From assembly GCA_025506515.1 (NCBI GenBank), contig CM046447.1:90119498-90183497 (forward strand): DNA of 64,000 nt, written 5' to 3'. A program made the translations under genes and the position numbers. Of the stretch, positions 47,983 through 60,900 are shown one piece after another (within the stretch, counting starts at the first letter, position 1; every line of letters starts with the position of its first letter). The notes below the pieces were generated by a model, which saw only the letters and a program-made list of their open reading frames with translations, was not told the origin of the DNA and made no database searches. The DNA is from Flaveria trinervia (lineage: Eukaryota; Streptophyta; Magnoliopsida; Asterales; Asteraceae).

Positions 47983-48886
47983 CTCTCGCCAAGTCAAATA
48001 AAATTAATATGTTGTAAAGAAACTGTAAATAGCAATGAAATTGAAATGAATTCTAATTAAAATTAATAAAACGTTTTGGTTGGTAAAATTTTAAATGGAA
48101 TTAGAATGATAAGAATAAACATTTTATTAGATTGTTTATTTAACATGCCTCAATCGTTAGCCTTTGGATTGTGGAGAGTGCTCCGATTTGATTAAGAAAA
48201 CAATCAAACAACTTATTTTACAATTTGGAAGCTTCAACCTTTCCAACTTAAAGAAAGCAAAAAAAAAAAAAAAGATACTAAATTTAGTTAAACCAAAGCT
48301 TTTTACTTTACTCCCTACAATAATATTTAAAACAAGATTCGTTTCCTTACACTGCCAGAGTAGAAGCTCAAGAACACAGAGTGTAATCAATTCAATTCAC
48401 CCCTCACCTCTCTCCACCCCTTGCCCCCATTTATTGCGATAGGTTTGCATTCAATTCGATTCATTAATGCACACTCACACACTCACCCTTTTCGTGAATC
48501 TTTTAGGGTTTTCTTCCATCCTACGAATCATTGCTTTCAATCATCCCCTTATGGCCCTTTCTTGAACCATTTTCTTGAATCTGTGTGTCTTCCTGTTGTT
48601 CATGGTGTTTTGAGTTGATTTTACCCTTTTTTGACGAGGATACTGGAAACCCTTTTGTGTTCTTTGTTTAACTTTGCGTTTGGAAGTTTGAATCAAAGGT
48701 TTTTATTCGGTAACCGCTTCGGAATTGGGTGCTTTTTGCTTTATTGAATCTAGGGTTTTGTTTTGTTTTCTTTTTTGTGCTTTTTGGGGGAGAAGTGAGA
48801 TGGGATAAGCACAAATTCACTCAAAATCGGTTCTTCTTGTTGTTGTTGAGTGTGTTGAGTGTTTTCTCAAAATTTGTGAGGTTTCA

Positions 48887-51746
48887 ATGCATATTTCACT
48901 GTGGAAACCCATTATATCTCATTGTGTGTCTCTAATTTCTGACAAAAAGAGCAGAAGAAAATATGGGTCTGATGATACCGATGAAGAAGTTAGAAGAGAT
49001 CCATCTGTTCTTCGAAAACTTCAGGAGAATAAGCTCAGAGAAGCTCTTGAACAAGCTTCTGAAGATGGGTCTCTTGTTAAATCCCAAAATATGGATTTAT
49101 CAGAGTCGATTGATAGAGAAGATAAGGGGTTGGGGAGATCAAGATCACTTGCTAGATTACAAGCTCAAAAGGAGTTTTTGAAAGCAACATCTTTAGCTGC
49201 AGATAGAATTTATGAAGATGAAGACTCCATTCTTGAGTTTGATGAAGCTCTTTCTAAGTTTCTTACAATGTACCCTAAGTATAAGTCTTCTGAGAAGATT
49301 GATCAGTTGAGGGGGAATGAGTATTCACATTTGACAGAGAGTATCTCTAAGGTATGCCTTGATTACTGTGGATTTGGGTTGTTTTCATTTCTTCAAACTG
49401 TTAATTACTGGGAATCTTGCACAATTACTTTATCTGAGATCACTGCACATTTGGGTAATCATGCTCTGTATGGTGGTGGAGAAAGGGGAACTGTTGAGTA
49501 TGATATAAAATCTAAGATATTTGATTATTTGAACATCCCTGAAAGTGAATATGGGCTTGTGTTTACTGTTAGTAGAGGTTCTGCTTTTAAACTTCTTGCT
49601 GAATCATACCCTTTTCATTCCAACAAGAAGCTTCTAACAATGTTTGATCATGAAAGTCAATCTGTAAACTGGATGGCTCAAAGCGCGAAAGAGAAAGGGG
49701 CGAAGGTTCATAGCGCGTGGTTCAAGTGGCCTACATTGAAGCCATGCTCAACCCATCTTAGGAAACAAATCTTGAACAAGAAAAGAAGGAAGAAAGATTC
49801 GTCAACGGGTCTTTTTGTGTTTCCTGTTCAGTCACGAGTTACTGGTGCGAAATACTCGTATCAGTGGATGGCATTAGCTCAGCAGAATAACTGGCATGTG
49901 TTGCTTGATGCTGGAGCATTGGGCCCGAAAGATATGGATTCGTTAGGGTTGTCACTGTTTCGACCCGACTTTATCATCACTTCATTTTACAGAGTTTTTG
50001 GGTATGATCCGACTGGATTTGGGTGTCTTCTCATAAAAAAATCAGTGATTGGAAGTCTACAGAATCAATCTGGGCATGCAGGGTCCGGGATAGTGAAGAT
50101 TAGCCCGGTTTTTCCCTTGTATCTTAGTGACTCCATGGATGGGATGCCGTCGTTGGCGGGAATTGGAGACGAGGAAGCTGTTGGAAAAGATGAAGGGGTA
50201 CCTGAAAGTCATGCTGGAGCTCTTTTACCGGCGTTTTCTGGTGCATATACTCCTTCTCAGGTGAGGGATGTATTTGAAACTGAGATGGAGCATGATGCAG
50301 CTAGCCCCATTTATGAAGAAATTGGGAATCATGGTGTTGGTGAGGTCATGAAAAGCCCTGTTTTTAGTGAAGATGAATCATCTGAGAACTCAATGTGGAT
50401 CGATTTGGGCCAGAGCCCGATGGACTCACAATCTGAGATGATAAATTCTCCATTACCTGCACCGTCATGGTTTGCAGGTAGTAATGGAGCTAGGCAGGAG
50501 CTAGCAGGTATGATCACCCTCTCTTATTTTGTAATAATATAGACTAGTTTTGAAGATTTATAGAAACATGGTTAAGTTGCATAGTATAGCGACTTACTAT
50601 CACTTTGTCGATGGTTTAATAAAGAATCATAATATTGTTGTTGTCTTCCAATCTGCAGCATATAGTAGGTCGTGCTACCATTTAGTTACCTTAACAGTTT
50701 TTTTGAAAGTGTAAAGTATTGCTTCAGCAAAAGATTGTTAACTGCACTTGAATTTGACCAAAATTGTTTATCTTTTATGCATTTGGCAAAGAAATATGTA
50801 ATAATTTGTTGTTTTCGCACCGCTTCATTGAATATTCACTGTTGTTTACAGGCAAGAAAGGCAACAACAAAGAGAGAGATTCACCACATCGTGTAACTGA
50901 GGCATTATCATTTGATGCTGCTGTTCACAATGTCAAGAAATCAGAGAACTTGGAAGAAAAAGCTCAAGAAACCGAAATAAAGTTAAATCACACTGAGATA
51001 CAAGAGGAGCCTGAAACCAAGAAACCAAAAGAAAGTGCTGTTATAAGTAGAGAAACAGAAGGCGAGTTCAGGTTGTTAGGGAGAATGGAAGGAAGTAAAC
51101 GGTGTCTTTCGGTTTGGAAGATAATAACAAGCTGGAAGATTATTATATCAATGACGAAGATTATTATGAAGAACAAGAATCAGAAAGAAGAGAACCGGAG
51201 ATAACTTGCAGGCATCTTGATCATGTAAACATGTCAGGTCTAAACAAGACCACGCTCAGGCTTCGGTTCTTGGTTAATTGGCTCGTGACCTCTCTGCTTC
51301 AATTGAGATTACCTGGTTCTGACCCACTCGTTCACATATATGGGCCTAAGATAAAATACGAACGAGGTGCATCAGTTGCCTTTAACATAAGGAATAGAAG
51401 CAGAGGACTAATCAGTCCAGAAGTTGTTCAAAAATTAGCTGAATCAAATGGGATTTCTCTTGGTGTTGGGATTATCTGTCATGCAAGGATCATACAGAGC
51501 ACGAAACAGAATCGTGCTGCAATTGATCTTGCTGATACAACGGTTTGCAAACCTATGAACAACGATGGGAACAGCGGTGGGTTTGTTAGAGCTGAGGTTG
51601 TAACCGCTTCACTCGGGTTCTTAACTAATTTTGAAGATGTGTATAAATTATGGGTTTTTGTGGCAAAATTTCTTAATCCATCCTTTATAGGAGAAAATGG
51701 AGGTTTGAGTGGCATGAAGGGTGAAGAAACAGAAGAAATTGGGTAA
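48887..51746 (+). CDS. Molybdenum-cofactor-sulfurase-like PLP-fold protein, copy A (frameshift)
   Basis: Exons 48887-50507 and 50852-51746, GT-AG, phase 1. The protein would be about 838 residues. It has the fold of class V aminotransferases as in the N-terminal domain of Moco sulfurase ABA3 but lacks the MOSC domain; Arabidopsis relatives are annotated as PLP-dependent transferases (recollection). Seen: SRGSAFKLLAESYPF (229-243), HESQSVNWMA, HVLLDAGALG with the cofactor-binding Asp341, and TSFYRVFGYDPTGFG. In the last motif the Schiff-base Lys of sulfurases (SFYK) is Arg369, so normal PLP catalysis is doubtful. A conserved tail (RHLDHVNM to GISLGVGI) follows. The frame breaks at 51100-51103: one more G in CGGTGTC would give RVSFGLED and restore reading. 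A long T/C-rich leader precedes the ATG. Its paralogue lies 5.8 kb downstream. Confidence 0.88.
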
Positions 51747-52744
51747 GTTTTGAATCATTTGGTAAAGATTTTTGCCTTTATATATGGAGATAGAAGATGC
51801 TCATTTGGAGATCATGTTCATGGTGGATTTGGATCTGGTGCAATTGTTTTTGTTATGAAATCTTGCTTTTGATTTGAAGTTTACTTGGTTTATTTAGTGT
51901 TTGCAAGATTACTGTAGAAGGTAGCTTTGAAGCTTTGTACTTGACACAATATGATGCCCACTATTTCACTATATACTAGTGCTCTTCTTGCTCAAAAATC
52001 AAGTCTTGTTTTTTTTTTTAAATTTTTTTTCTAGAAAACCGGCTATTTTTTCTACAAAATTGTTTTATCCTTGTGTTTAATTGTTATGTCATAATAGTTT
52101 TATCCTTATAGTGATAGGATATGTCAATCTTTAGTTCATTTGCTCTTCTAAACTAGCTTAAGTTTTAAAATAATAATCTTAAGGTTGTGAGATTTAGTGA
52201 TAAGCAGACTTTTTTTTATACAAACAATAGGGTAAGGATGCATAGTATGAGCTAAGTTAAGAAACAAGTGTGTTTGCCAACTTACGATGTTTTATCATAC
52301 CGGGTTGTGTTTATAAGGATTTGACATGTATTGTGTGCATATGTCTTATTTATGTATAATTAGGTTAGAGCTTATGTATTATATGGGTGGATTAAATAAA
52401 ACATATTTAAATTATTAGTTTTATGAATATTTTATTTTTAAATGTTATTAATCACTGATTAAATAAAAATATAATGAATATTTAAAAGTTATAACGCATA
52501 ATGAATTAAAATTATTACTTTATATTTAATATGTATTAATAAATTACTAAAATAATTATATTTATATTTTATCGTTTACTAGTTTAGTTTACTTATTTAT
52601 AATAATTATCATTTAATACGAGAGAGAAAAAACACAAATATAAATATATTTTTTAAACATATTTTAGTTAAAAAGGAAAATCAAATTAATTGTTTTTATA
52701 ATTTTTGTATTTATTATGAAAGAAAGATGAAAAAATATTTTTTT
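51747..52744. other. 3' flank of sulfurase-like gene A and AT-rich sequence
   Basis: Probably contains the 3' untranslated region up to about 52000. No other feature seen. Confidence 0.4.
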
Positions 52745-52745
52745 T

Positions 52746-52860
52746 GATATGCTAGTTGGATGACACGTGTCATATGATATGTTAGAATGATAACACGTGT
52801 CATATGATATGTTAGAATGATGACACGTGTCATATGATATGTTAGAATGATGACACGTAT
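52746..52860. repeat. 30-bp tandem array, each unit carrying a palindromic G-box
   Basis: Three full units start at 52761, 52791 and 52821, with partial units on both sides. Each unit contains TGACACGTGTCA (one has TAACACGTGTCA) and CATATGATATGTTAGAA. CACGTG cores lie at 52764, 52794 and 52824, and a broken CACGTA at 52854, exactly 30 bp apart. There are no unique spacers, so it is not CRISPR-like. Confidence 0.9.
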
Positions 52861-53284
52861 CTTAAAAAAACATTATTTTATTATAGGTTATAGATTAAAA
52901 TTTTCTGATGTTATAAGAAAGTTATGTAAATTAAATTATTTGTTAGATGTTAAGTGTTTCATATCTTTAGGAACGTTCAAAAGAAATAATTTATTGACAA
53001 AAATAGTTATATATACAATTTTAAGGAAGAAGTGAAGTCTTTTTTCACATCGTCGATTCAAGCTTAAACCTAGTAAAACTAGGGCTTTGAGCTTTCAATT
53101 TTAAAAGATTTTCTTATTTTTGTAAAATAGGTTGCTATGTGTCAAAATTTTATTAATTTAATTGGATTTTTATTTCAGTGAAAATGTACCCTTTTATAAA
53201 ATGTGCACTTTATTTATTTAGTTGGCCTTTAGTCTAACGAATTTACATCATATGTGATAGACTGTCATTTAGTCTTTCAAAACC
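52861..53284. other. AT-rich intergenic sequence
   Basis: No gene or clear repeat seen. Confidence 0.35.
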
Positions 53285-54590
53285 TAATTAGGATAAGTAA
53301 GGTATCGTATCCACAGAGAAACCAGTGGTTAATTTAGTTTCTAGCTATGTTCTAAATGATTTAAAGAAGTAAATTATAAAGATGTGATTTGAATGAACAA
53401 TAAAGAAAACTTAAATGGATTAAACTCAATTATAACGGGCGTAACCTCTTCTAAACTTTAGGTTCAATGTTTCACATAAAATTCAATTGTTTATCAAACA
53501 CCACATAGACATAGTGTTCTGAAATTAGTTAAGATAGTAATTGAAGACAGATTGTTTTTAACAAACTTATACAACTAATCATGTCAAATACTAGTATAAT
53601 CCAATTATCTAATAAATTAGTATCAAGTCAACCCTCTTTAGTCACCCAATTTGTTTCTAAGCCTTGTCATCAACCAAAACACGATTGTAAAGAAAGAACG
53701 TGAAAAACTAGTAAAATGTTTATTAATTAAAGCATCAATTTGCTAAACGTTTGCATCACATAAGCAAATCAAATACATAAACAATTGAAACAAATATGAA
53801 ACCTATAAGAACCATCTGTTTGGAAGAAGTCACAGAAAAATTAACCACTCATGCTTTTGAATCTGATGTTGGAAGGCATGATTGATGGTGTAATGATGAA
53901 TAGATCCTTTGGAATGGTGAAAGAAGCTCTTTGGAATGTCCAAAATTCGTGGTTAGAAGACGAATTGTAATAAGAGATGCCCTGAAAAACCTAAAAATGT
54001 GTTTTTAATGAGATTTCCCTTCGGTTCCACTGTAGCCTACGCTAGCCACTGTAGGCTACGCTGGACACCTTTCTGTTTTGAAGTTTGTTTTTCAGTTTCT
54101 TGTTGTGAGGCTTTCTGAGAGCTTTCCGTTGACTGGTAATAGGCCACGTAACTCCTTTCTTAGCTTAAGTTATGTTCATTTTACCGTTGTAAGGTCCCTT
54201 AACATCTTCATCCTTTCATTTTTGATCTATTGGCTCCCGTTTACATCCTGGAACTCTCATATCATGAATATTTTTTGGGTTTCACCTTTAATCATAAACA
54301 CCAATTCAACCACCACTCATCACTTAAGTTCTCCGTGTAAGCATTCACTTTGGCCGCTTAACCTACAAAAACATATTCGCTCGTTGTTAATCAATTTCAT
54401 GCAATTAAACACACAAATACATATAATATTAACCACTTAAGCACATTAAACATCATTCTAACATACATCAATACGACGCTAGAAAAATAAATTTAATCTA
54501 AACATCTATACATACACAACATATAATTTTTAAAAGAAATATCTTGCCAACTAAAAATATATTAGTTTATTATTGCCGATCACAATCCCG
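53285..54590 (+). repeat. Non-coding retroelement-like repeat (LARD type), copy 2
   Basis: It shares ordered blocks with 9290-12030: CGTATCCACAGAGAAA at the start, CTTTCCGTTGA near 54120, TAGCTTAAGT near 54160, and GATCACAATCCC near 54580. A short palindromic stretch (AGCCTACGCTAGCC then GTAGGCTACGCT) lies at 54030-54062. Same orientation, shorter than copy 1. LTR ends not identified. Confidence 0.5.
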
Positions 54591-54599
54591 AATAAAAAA

Positions 54600-55030
54600 A
54601 ATGATTTTAATAAAACAAATTTTTGAAAAGGACTCCAACTTTTTTAGTTTGATTGGAGCCAAAAAAATGTTGAGCCAACCTTGTTACTCCATCTAGCTTA
54701 TACATATAATATGAAGACGTCATGGGTTTAAGTTTTATTCTGAGCAAAATGCTCAAATTGAACCATGAGATTTTTCTAGCAATGGATTTTTTTCCGAAGG
54801 AGCTGGGGGTGCGATTCCAGTTAAAAAACAAATAGATTTAAACTCGATTAAAATAATAACTATCTTTTTTTTGAACGACTAACGAATAAATTTTAAGCCA
54901 GGTCACCCGGGTAAACCCATTGAAGAAAGGTCACCCACGCCCGCGAACACAAATAGCGTTGGTGAGCCGGCTCGCCCATCATTACAAGGGAAACCCACCA
55001 CTTAAAGACCCACTGTGGTAAAACCTTCAG
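54600..55030 (-). repeat. Unclassified dispersed-repeat remnants
   Basis: Between 54880 and 55030 a GC-richer block ends, on the minus strand, in GTCGTTCAAAAAAAAG. This is the look of a short non-LTR element with a poly-A tail. The block at 54600-54830 has weak tRNA-like wording. Neither can be named from sequence alone. Confidence 0.25.
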
Positions 55031-57560
55031 TTCATTTGAAGTATATTACACCTAATGAGACTCCAACTTATGATCTTAACTTTGGACAGTTATAAAAGAT
55101 CTTCTTTTAAACCACTTGATCTATGACTCATTCGAAAAATAATAACCACCTTAGACAACGAAATCACATATTTCTCGTTAAAAAATGTAGGTTATATAAG
55201 TCATGAGTCATAACTGCTCTCTGATTCTTCTAAAAGAAATTAAAAAATAAGTCTGACAGGTGGTCGCAATATTATACTCGACGACAACGGAATCAATAGC
55301 CCACCAATCTTTGAAATTGCAACTATTAATTTAAATATTCTTAAAATTAAAAATTGTCAAACTTTGTCTATCTGACTTTTTACTATTAATATTCAAATAT
55401 TCAAAAAGTGATGAACAGAGTCAACAAAATAGCATTCACAACAGTTGTTAATATATATTGTTATCATAATAAACCTATTACTGTTATTGTAAATCATTAG
55501 ATCGATTTTGATTTACCAAGGTGTCTTTATATCAAAATATAATGTGTGTTGTAATGGTGTTGTCTTTTTAAGTAATTAAGGGCTCAAGATCTATAAACGA
55601 AAATTTGTCTTTAATAGAATATACTAGTAGTAAGTGATGTGTTATTTAACTATATAAATTATTGTTTCTAGTCTTAGAGGGGATACAACTGCGATAATTA
55701 TGAGCTATTGTTAAAAAATAAAAAATGGTAGATTTTGATTTTATAGTATAATTTTTATTTACATAAAGATTAGTGTCGTATTTATATTAAGATATGGAGT
55801 TTATTTACAAGGTTTTTAAGAGAATTCTTATTTTAAACAATAACAATAATAAATATATTTAAAATGCACATAATAGTATAGGAATGTGATCAAGGATGTA
55901 AATCCTTTATGAAAAAATAGACTCCTGATATATGGGATCAAAACCTAATACACAAAGGGGAATACATGAAAACCGAAGCATCGTGACGGGTATTCATGTA
56001 AGGGGTCGGGTAAGGTAGTAGTTTTACAATTTTTCACTGATGTATGAGAATTGTTAGATTTGATGATACCCGTCCAAATTACTTGAAAATGTATACTCAT
56101 TTACTCATACTCAAACAATTATTTGTTTATTAACCATTGCCTACTAATGGTTCATTTTAATAGTTTTATTTTGTGGAAAATGAATATTTTCTTTTGGAAT
56201 AATTATTCATTATATATATATGCTGTGAAGTATAAATGAGTTTTTTTTTCATTTGAGTATTTTAGCGTTACATTAAATGAATCTTTATCTTCATACTCTA
56301 ATAAAATGATATCTTGGATGACATATGGTAATATCATAATTATTCTCACCAAAATTTCCCGCCCCTATCTCATATTAAATAATTACCTTAATTACTAATA
56401 ATATTATTTAACACTCTATTAGATTTAATAAATTAAGAAATAAATCTGTTAATTAATATTATTTATATAAAATATACTTTTTATACAATAATAATTTTTC
56501 TAAAGCATAACTTTTATAAAAAATACAAAATATATTAAAGTTGGTATTTTCTAAAAGTCAAATTTTTTTAAAATAAAAAATAATTAAATTTGAGAGTTAT
56601 AATATAAAAATAAAATTTGTATACGGTTTGTTTTGGAACAAAATTTCATTTATTTATTTTTGGAAAAAAATAAAAACGAAATTCTAAAAAATTAATATCA
56701 ATGTTTTATTAGTTATAATTATTTTTTATATGCAATTTCAGTCATATCATATATTAAAACATAATATTAGAAATAATAAAATTTATTATATTAATATTTT
56801 ATTTTATTCAACATTGTAACACACGTGTTTACTAAAACTAATTTTATTATAAATTACTTTTAGTTGAGTGAGTTACAATGATGCCTTGAGGGTTTTTTTA
56901 AAGTAATGCGCCTAACTCGAGCGCACATACAAAATACTTGCATTTACCAAGTGCGTTAACTTATGCAAGTTTAATGTTCTCATTTTCTTAAAATTTCGTC
57001 GAACGCTTTTACCCACCACAACTTTCACAAATAACGCTCCTACTTGTTTCTAACGTTTTTTAAAACCAAAACCTTTTATTAAACCAAATAAAATAATTTA
57101 AACCGCACGACTTGCTGGAAATATGCTCAAAGTCCATGTCACAAAAAAAGTAAAATTTCTGTTAGCTCTCTTTTAGGCCTATAAAGTTCTTATATCTTGA
57201 TCTGTTCTGTGGCCACTTTTTATGGGTTTTCTTGTTCATACCCTTCTAGTAATTTTAATTTTTAAGTCTTAAATTCTTAATTTTGATTAGGTAATATTGC
57301 ACTAGAGTACTAAAATTGACTTTTCTATTGGTAGGTTTTCTGTAGATATAAAAAATTTGAAGATTTCAACTTTCTCCACCTCATCTTCCTCCATCTTTGA
57401 CATCAATACTCTAATTTGCAACTGTTTGATCCACTTTTATCAGCTGGAAACTCTTAATCTTTTGACCAAAATTTCTAATTTTCAATCTTTAAATGCAAAA
57501 AAATTGATTTATAATGATATAAAGTTTACACCTTTATGTTCTAAAAACTGTTTTTAGAAG
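55031..57560. other. Gene-free AT-rich stretch, upstream of sulfurase-like gene B
   Basis: No supported gene. The last 400 bases have T/C-rich leader-like sequence and are presumably promoter and 5' leader of gene B. Confidence 0.45.
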
Positions 57561-59884
57561 ATGCATCTTTCACTATGGAAGCCATTATCTCACTGTGTTG
57601 CTCTGATCTTGAACAAGAAAACCCAAAAGGAATACAGGTCGGATCGTGACGAAATCGACATAAACCCATCGAGTATCAGCAAACTGCAAGAACACCAACT
57701 CACAGAAGCTCTTGAAGAAGCCTCTGAAAACGGGTCACTTGTCAAATACCAAGAAATCGAAGATCAAAATCACACATTGGCAATATTCAATTCTCAAAAT
57801 AAGTTCTTAAAAGCCACTGCACTTGCAGCTGATCACACATTCGAATCAGAAGATTCAATCCCTGATGTTGATCAATCATTCTTAAAGTTTATGATCATGT
57901 ATCCTGAATATCAGTCAACAGAAGAGATTGATCACATAAGATCAGATGAATACTCCCACCTATCTGATCATCTTCCAAAGGTATGCCTTGATTATTGCGG
58001 ATTCGGGTTGTTTTCATTTGTTCAAACAGTTCATTATTGGGAGTCATGCACCTTCAATTTATCAGAAATCACTGCAAATTTGACTAATTATGCTCTGTAC
58101 GGTGGCGCCATCAAAGGAACCATCGAACACGATATCAAGATGCGAATTCTTGATTACATGAACATCCCCGGTAACGAATACGAGCTCGTGTTCACTGTTA
58201 GCAGAGGCTCTGCTTTCAAACTGTTAGCAGAATCATACCCTTTTCACACCAATAACAAACTGTTAACAATGTTCGATCACGAGAGTCAATCGGTGAACTG
58301 GATGGCTCAATATGCTAAACAACAAGGGGCAAAAGTTCAAAATGTTGGGTTCAATTGGCCTACACTTGAAGTTTCTGCAACCGATTTGCGCAATCAGATC
58401 ACCGGAAAACAGAGGAAGAAGAAGAAGAAAAAGAACTCCGGCACCGGACTTTTTGTTTTTCCGGTGCAATCGAGGGTCACCGGAGCTAAATATTCATTCC
58501 AATGGATGTCATTAGCTCGAAGAAACAATTGGCATGTGTTACTTGATGCAGGGGCCTTGGGTCCAAAAGATATGGATTCACTCGGGTTATCTCTGTTTCG
58601 ACCCGAATTCATCATCACATCGTTTTATAGAGTATTCGGGTATGACCCGAGTGGATTCGGGTGTCTTCTGATCAAGAAATCGGTGATCGGAAGCTTGCAA
58701 ACTCAACCGGGTCATACCGGATCCGGGATAGTGAAGATCACCCCTGTTTTTCCGTCGTATCTTAGCGATTTAGGTGAAGAAAGCCCGAGATTATTCGATG
58801 TAAGAAACAATTGCAATGGTGAATCATCGGAAAATGATGCAGACCGACGGTTGCCTGCGTTTTCTGGCGTATACACTTCCGATCAAGTGAAGGAAGTGTT
58901 TGATACCGAGATGGAGATCGATAAATACTCCGATTTCGATGAGAATCGGAGCTTTTGGATCGAAGATGTGCTCAAGAGTCCGGTGTTTAGTGATGATGAG
59001 TCGCCGGAGAGCTCGTTGTGGATCAATTTGGGTCGGACTCCGGCAGGGTCCGACGGTGGTGTTGAGTCAACCTCACCGGAGCCACCGTTTTGGTTCATCA
59101 GCAGAACTGAACAACCTAAAACAACCTCAAAAATCACCAAAAGTCTGATGATTTCATCGGCTATGTCGCCAGATGGATCAGATCATCACCATGTTCGTGA
59201 GATCGAAGAAGCGAATGAAGCAGTTTTGGAACGAAGCACGAAAGTCTGCTCGAATTCAGAGAGCGCGATACGAAGAGAAACCGAGGGTGAGTTTAGATTA
59301 TTGGGAAGAAGAGAAGTTAGTTTCTTGACAACAAACATTGAAGAAGAAGAAGATGATTACACAAGTGACAATGTGCAAGAGTCATGTAGGCATGAGCCAG
59401 AGATATCATGTAGACATCTTGATCATGTGAGCATGTTAGGGCTCAACAAGACGGCTCTTCGGTTAAGGTTCTTGGTAAACTGGCTCGTGACCTCGTTGCT
59501 ACAGTTACGAATAAGCTCAACCGATGGAGCCAGCGTGCCGCTTGTTCATATCTATGGCCCCAAGATCAAATTCCAAAGGGGTGGATCAGTGGCATTCAAT
59601 GTTAGAGACAAGAACAAGAGGTTGATTAGTCCTGAAATTGTGCAGAAATTAGGGGAAACACACGGGATCTCTCTTGGTATCGCGATCTTGAGCCATATAC
59701 GAATGGAAAACAAAGGAGATGACTCGACAAAAGGGCTTATTCGGGTCGAGGTTGTGACATGTTCATTGGGATTTTTGACCATTTTAGTGATGTGTATAAA
59801 CTTTGGGCATTTGTTGCAAAGTTTATGAATCCAGGTTTTGTTGGTGGTGGACTTCCAACTGTTGTGGAAGATGAAGATGAATGA
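57561..59884 (+). CDS. Molybdenum-cofactor-sulfurase-like PLP-fold protein, copy B (frameshift near the end)
   Basis: Intronless; reads 755 codons to a stop at 59828. One extra A at about 59781 (ACCATTTT versus ACCAATTTT) would restore the tail NFSDVYKLWAFVAKF found in copy A and move the stop to 59884, giving about 774 residues. The same landmarks as copy A occur: SRGSAFKLLAESYPF (214-228), HESQSVNWMA, LLDAGALG with Asp329, and TSFYRVFGYDPSGFG with Arg357 where ABA3-type sulfurases have the PLP Lys. No MOSC domain. A run of basic residues (KQRKKKKKK) at 283-291 could be a nuclear signal or just a loop. It opens with MHLSLWKPLSHCVALI, nearly as in copy A, so this N-terminus is conserved. Activity is unknown; a non-catalytic or altered PLP protein is possible. 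Confidence 0.9.
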
Positions 59885-60660
59885 TGATTACTTGGTTAGC
59901 TAGTTTTAGGTGATATCAGATATTTGATTACAATCAGTTAAGTTTATCAGATTTTGTGTACTTAACTAGTTATATACAGAATTTTTATATCCATAGTAAC
60001 TGTTGTAGAAACGATTCATCATATAGTTAATGATTTATATGATAAATCACCTTTACATCAAGTGATTATCATCACCTTTATAGGGTTGATGTGTTCTTTC
60101 ATGTTAACTTTTACTTGGGCAATCGATGTCACATTCTACGCATACACACAAATCCAATGGAAATTATGATCCAAAGAATAATTTCGGCTACTCTTTGGTT
60201 CATAGGGTTGGCATGAATAGTTCCTCCACAACAAGATCCTCGAAGTAATGACAGAGCTTGAATCATACTTTAAGAGGAACGAGAACAAAAATAAACTATT
60301 TTATGGAAACGAACCCTCTATTATTAAAAAAAATTCATTACTATACCGAAAATTTACATTAGTGACAAAAAAAATAAAGTGGACGAGGGCCCCCTAGCCC
60401 ATAAAAGCTTTGCCTATGCCTCAAAGTAGGTCACTGATGATATATTGTCACACATTTTATTTGGATGAAAATAGGCCTAAATTTTGTCAATTAGAATGAG
60501 AGTCGTGATGTAACTTTGGTTACAACTAACTGTGTACCTTGATCCGGCATCTTGCTAGTCTTACTAATATAAGTTTTTGTTGCTTCCCGTTCCAGAAAAA
60601 TTCAAAATCCAACAAAGAGCATGTTGAAAAATTAAATAGTACAATTCCATAACAAAAATG
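59885..60660. other. Intergenic
   Basis: 3' flank of gene B, then a worn repeat fragment (60200-60430) resembling 9150-9245. No gene seen. Confidence 0.4.
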
Positions 60661-60667
60661 TTAGTAT

Positions 60668-60900
60668 GATTTCTTACTTGATAATTAATTTGGAAATCCT
60701 TAAGACACGAGTTGGGCCATCTATCTTGATGACTGTCTTGGAGACTTGGACTAGAGTTGGGCCATAAATGGGTCTTGGTTTTAATATATAAACGAGAGGA
60801 ATTTAACATGTACAAAAAACATCTTTATCGTCTCACCTTCTTCATTTCATTAAAGGATTTCTTACTTGATAATTAATTTGAAATCCCTAAGACACGAGTT
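60668..60900. repeat. 45-bp direct repeat pair
   Basis: GATTTCTTACTTGATAATTA and the following 25 bases, to GACACGAGTT, occur at 60668-60713 and 60856-60900 with two or three differences. Confidence 0.75.

Noticed and set aside
52746..52860. 30-bp repeats as a CRISPR array
   Set aside because: Units are directly abutting with no unique spacers, and the window is a plant nuclear genome.
54078..54440. 120-codon frame
   Set aside because: Lies in the non-coding retroelement copy; composition is low-complexity and nothing is conserved with copy 1 at protein level.
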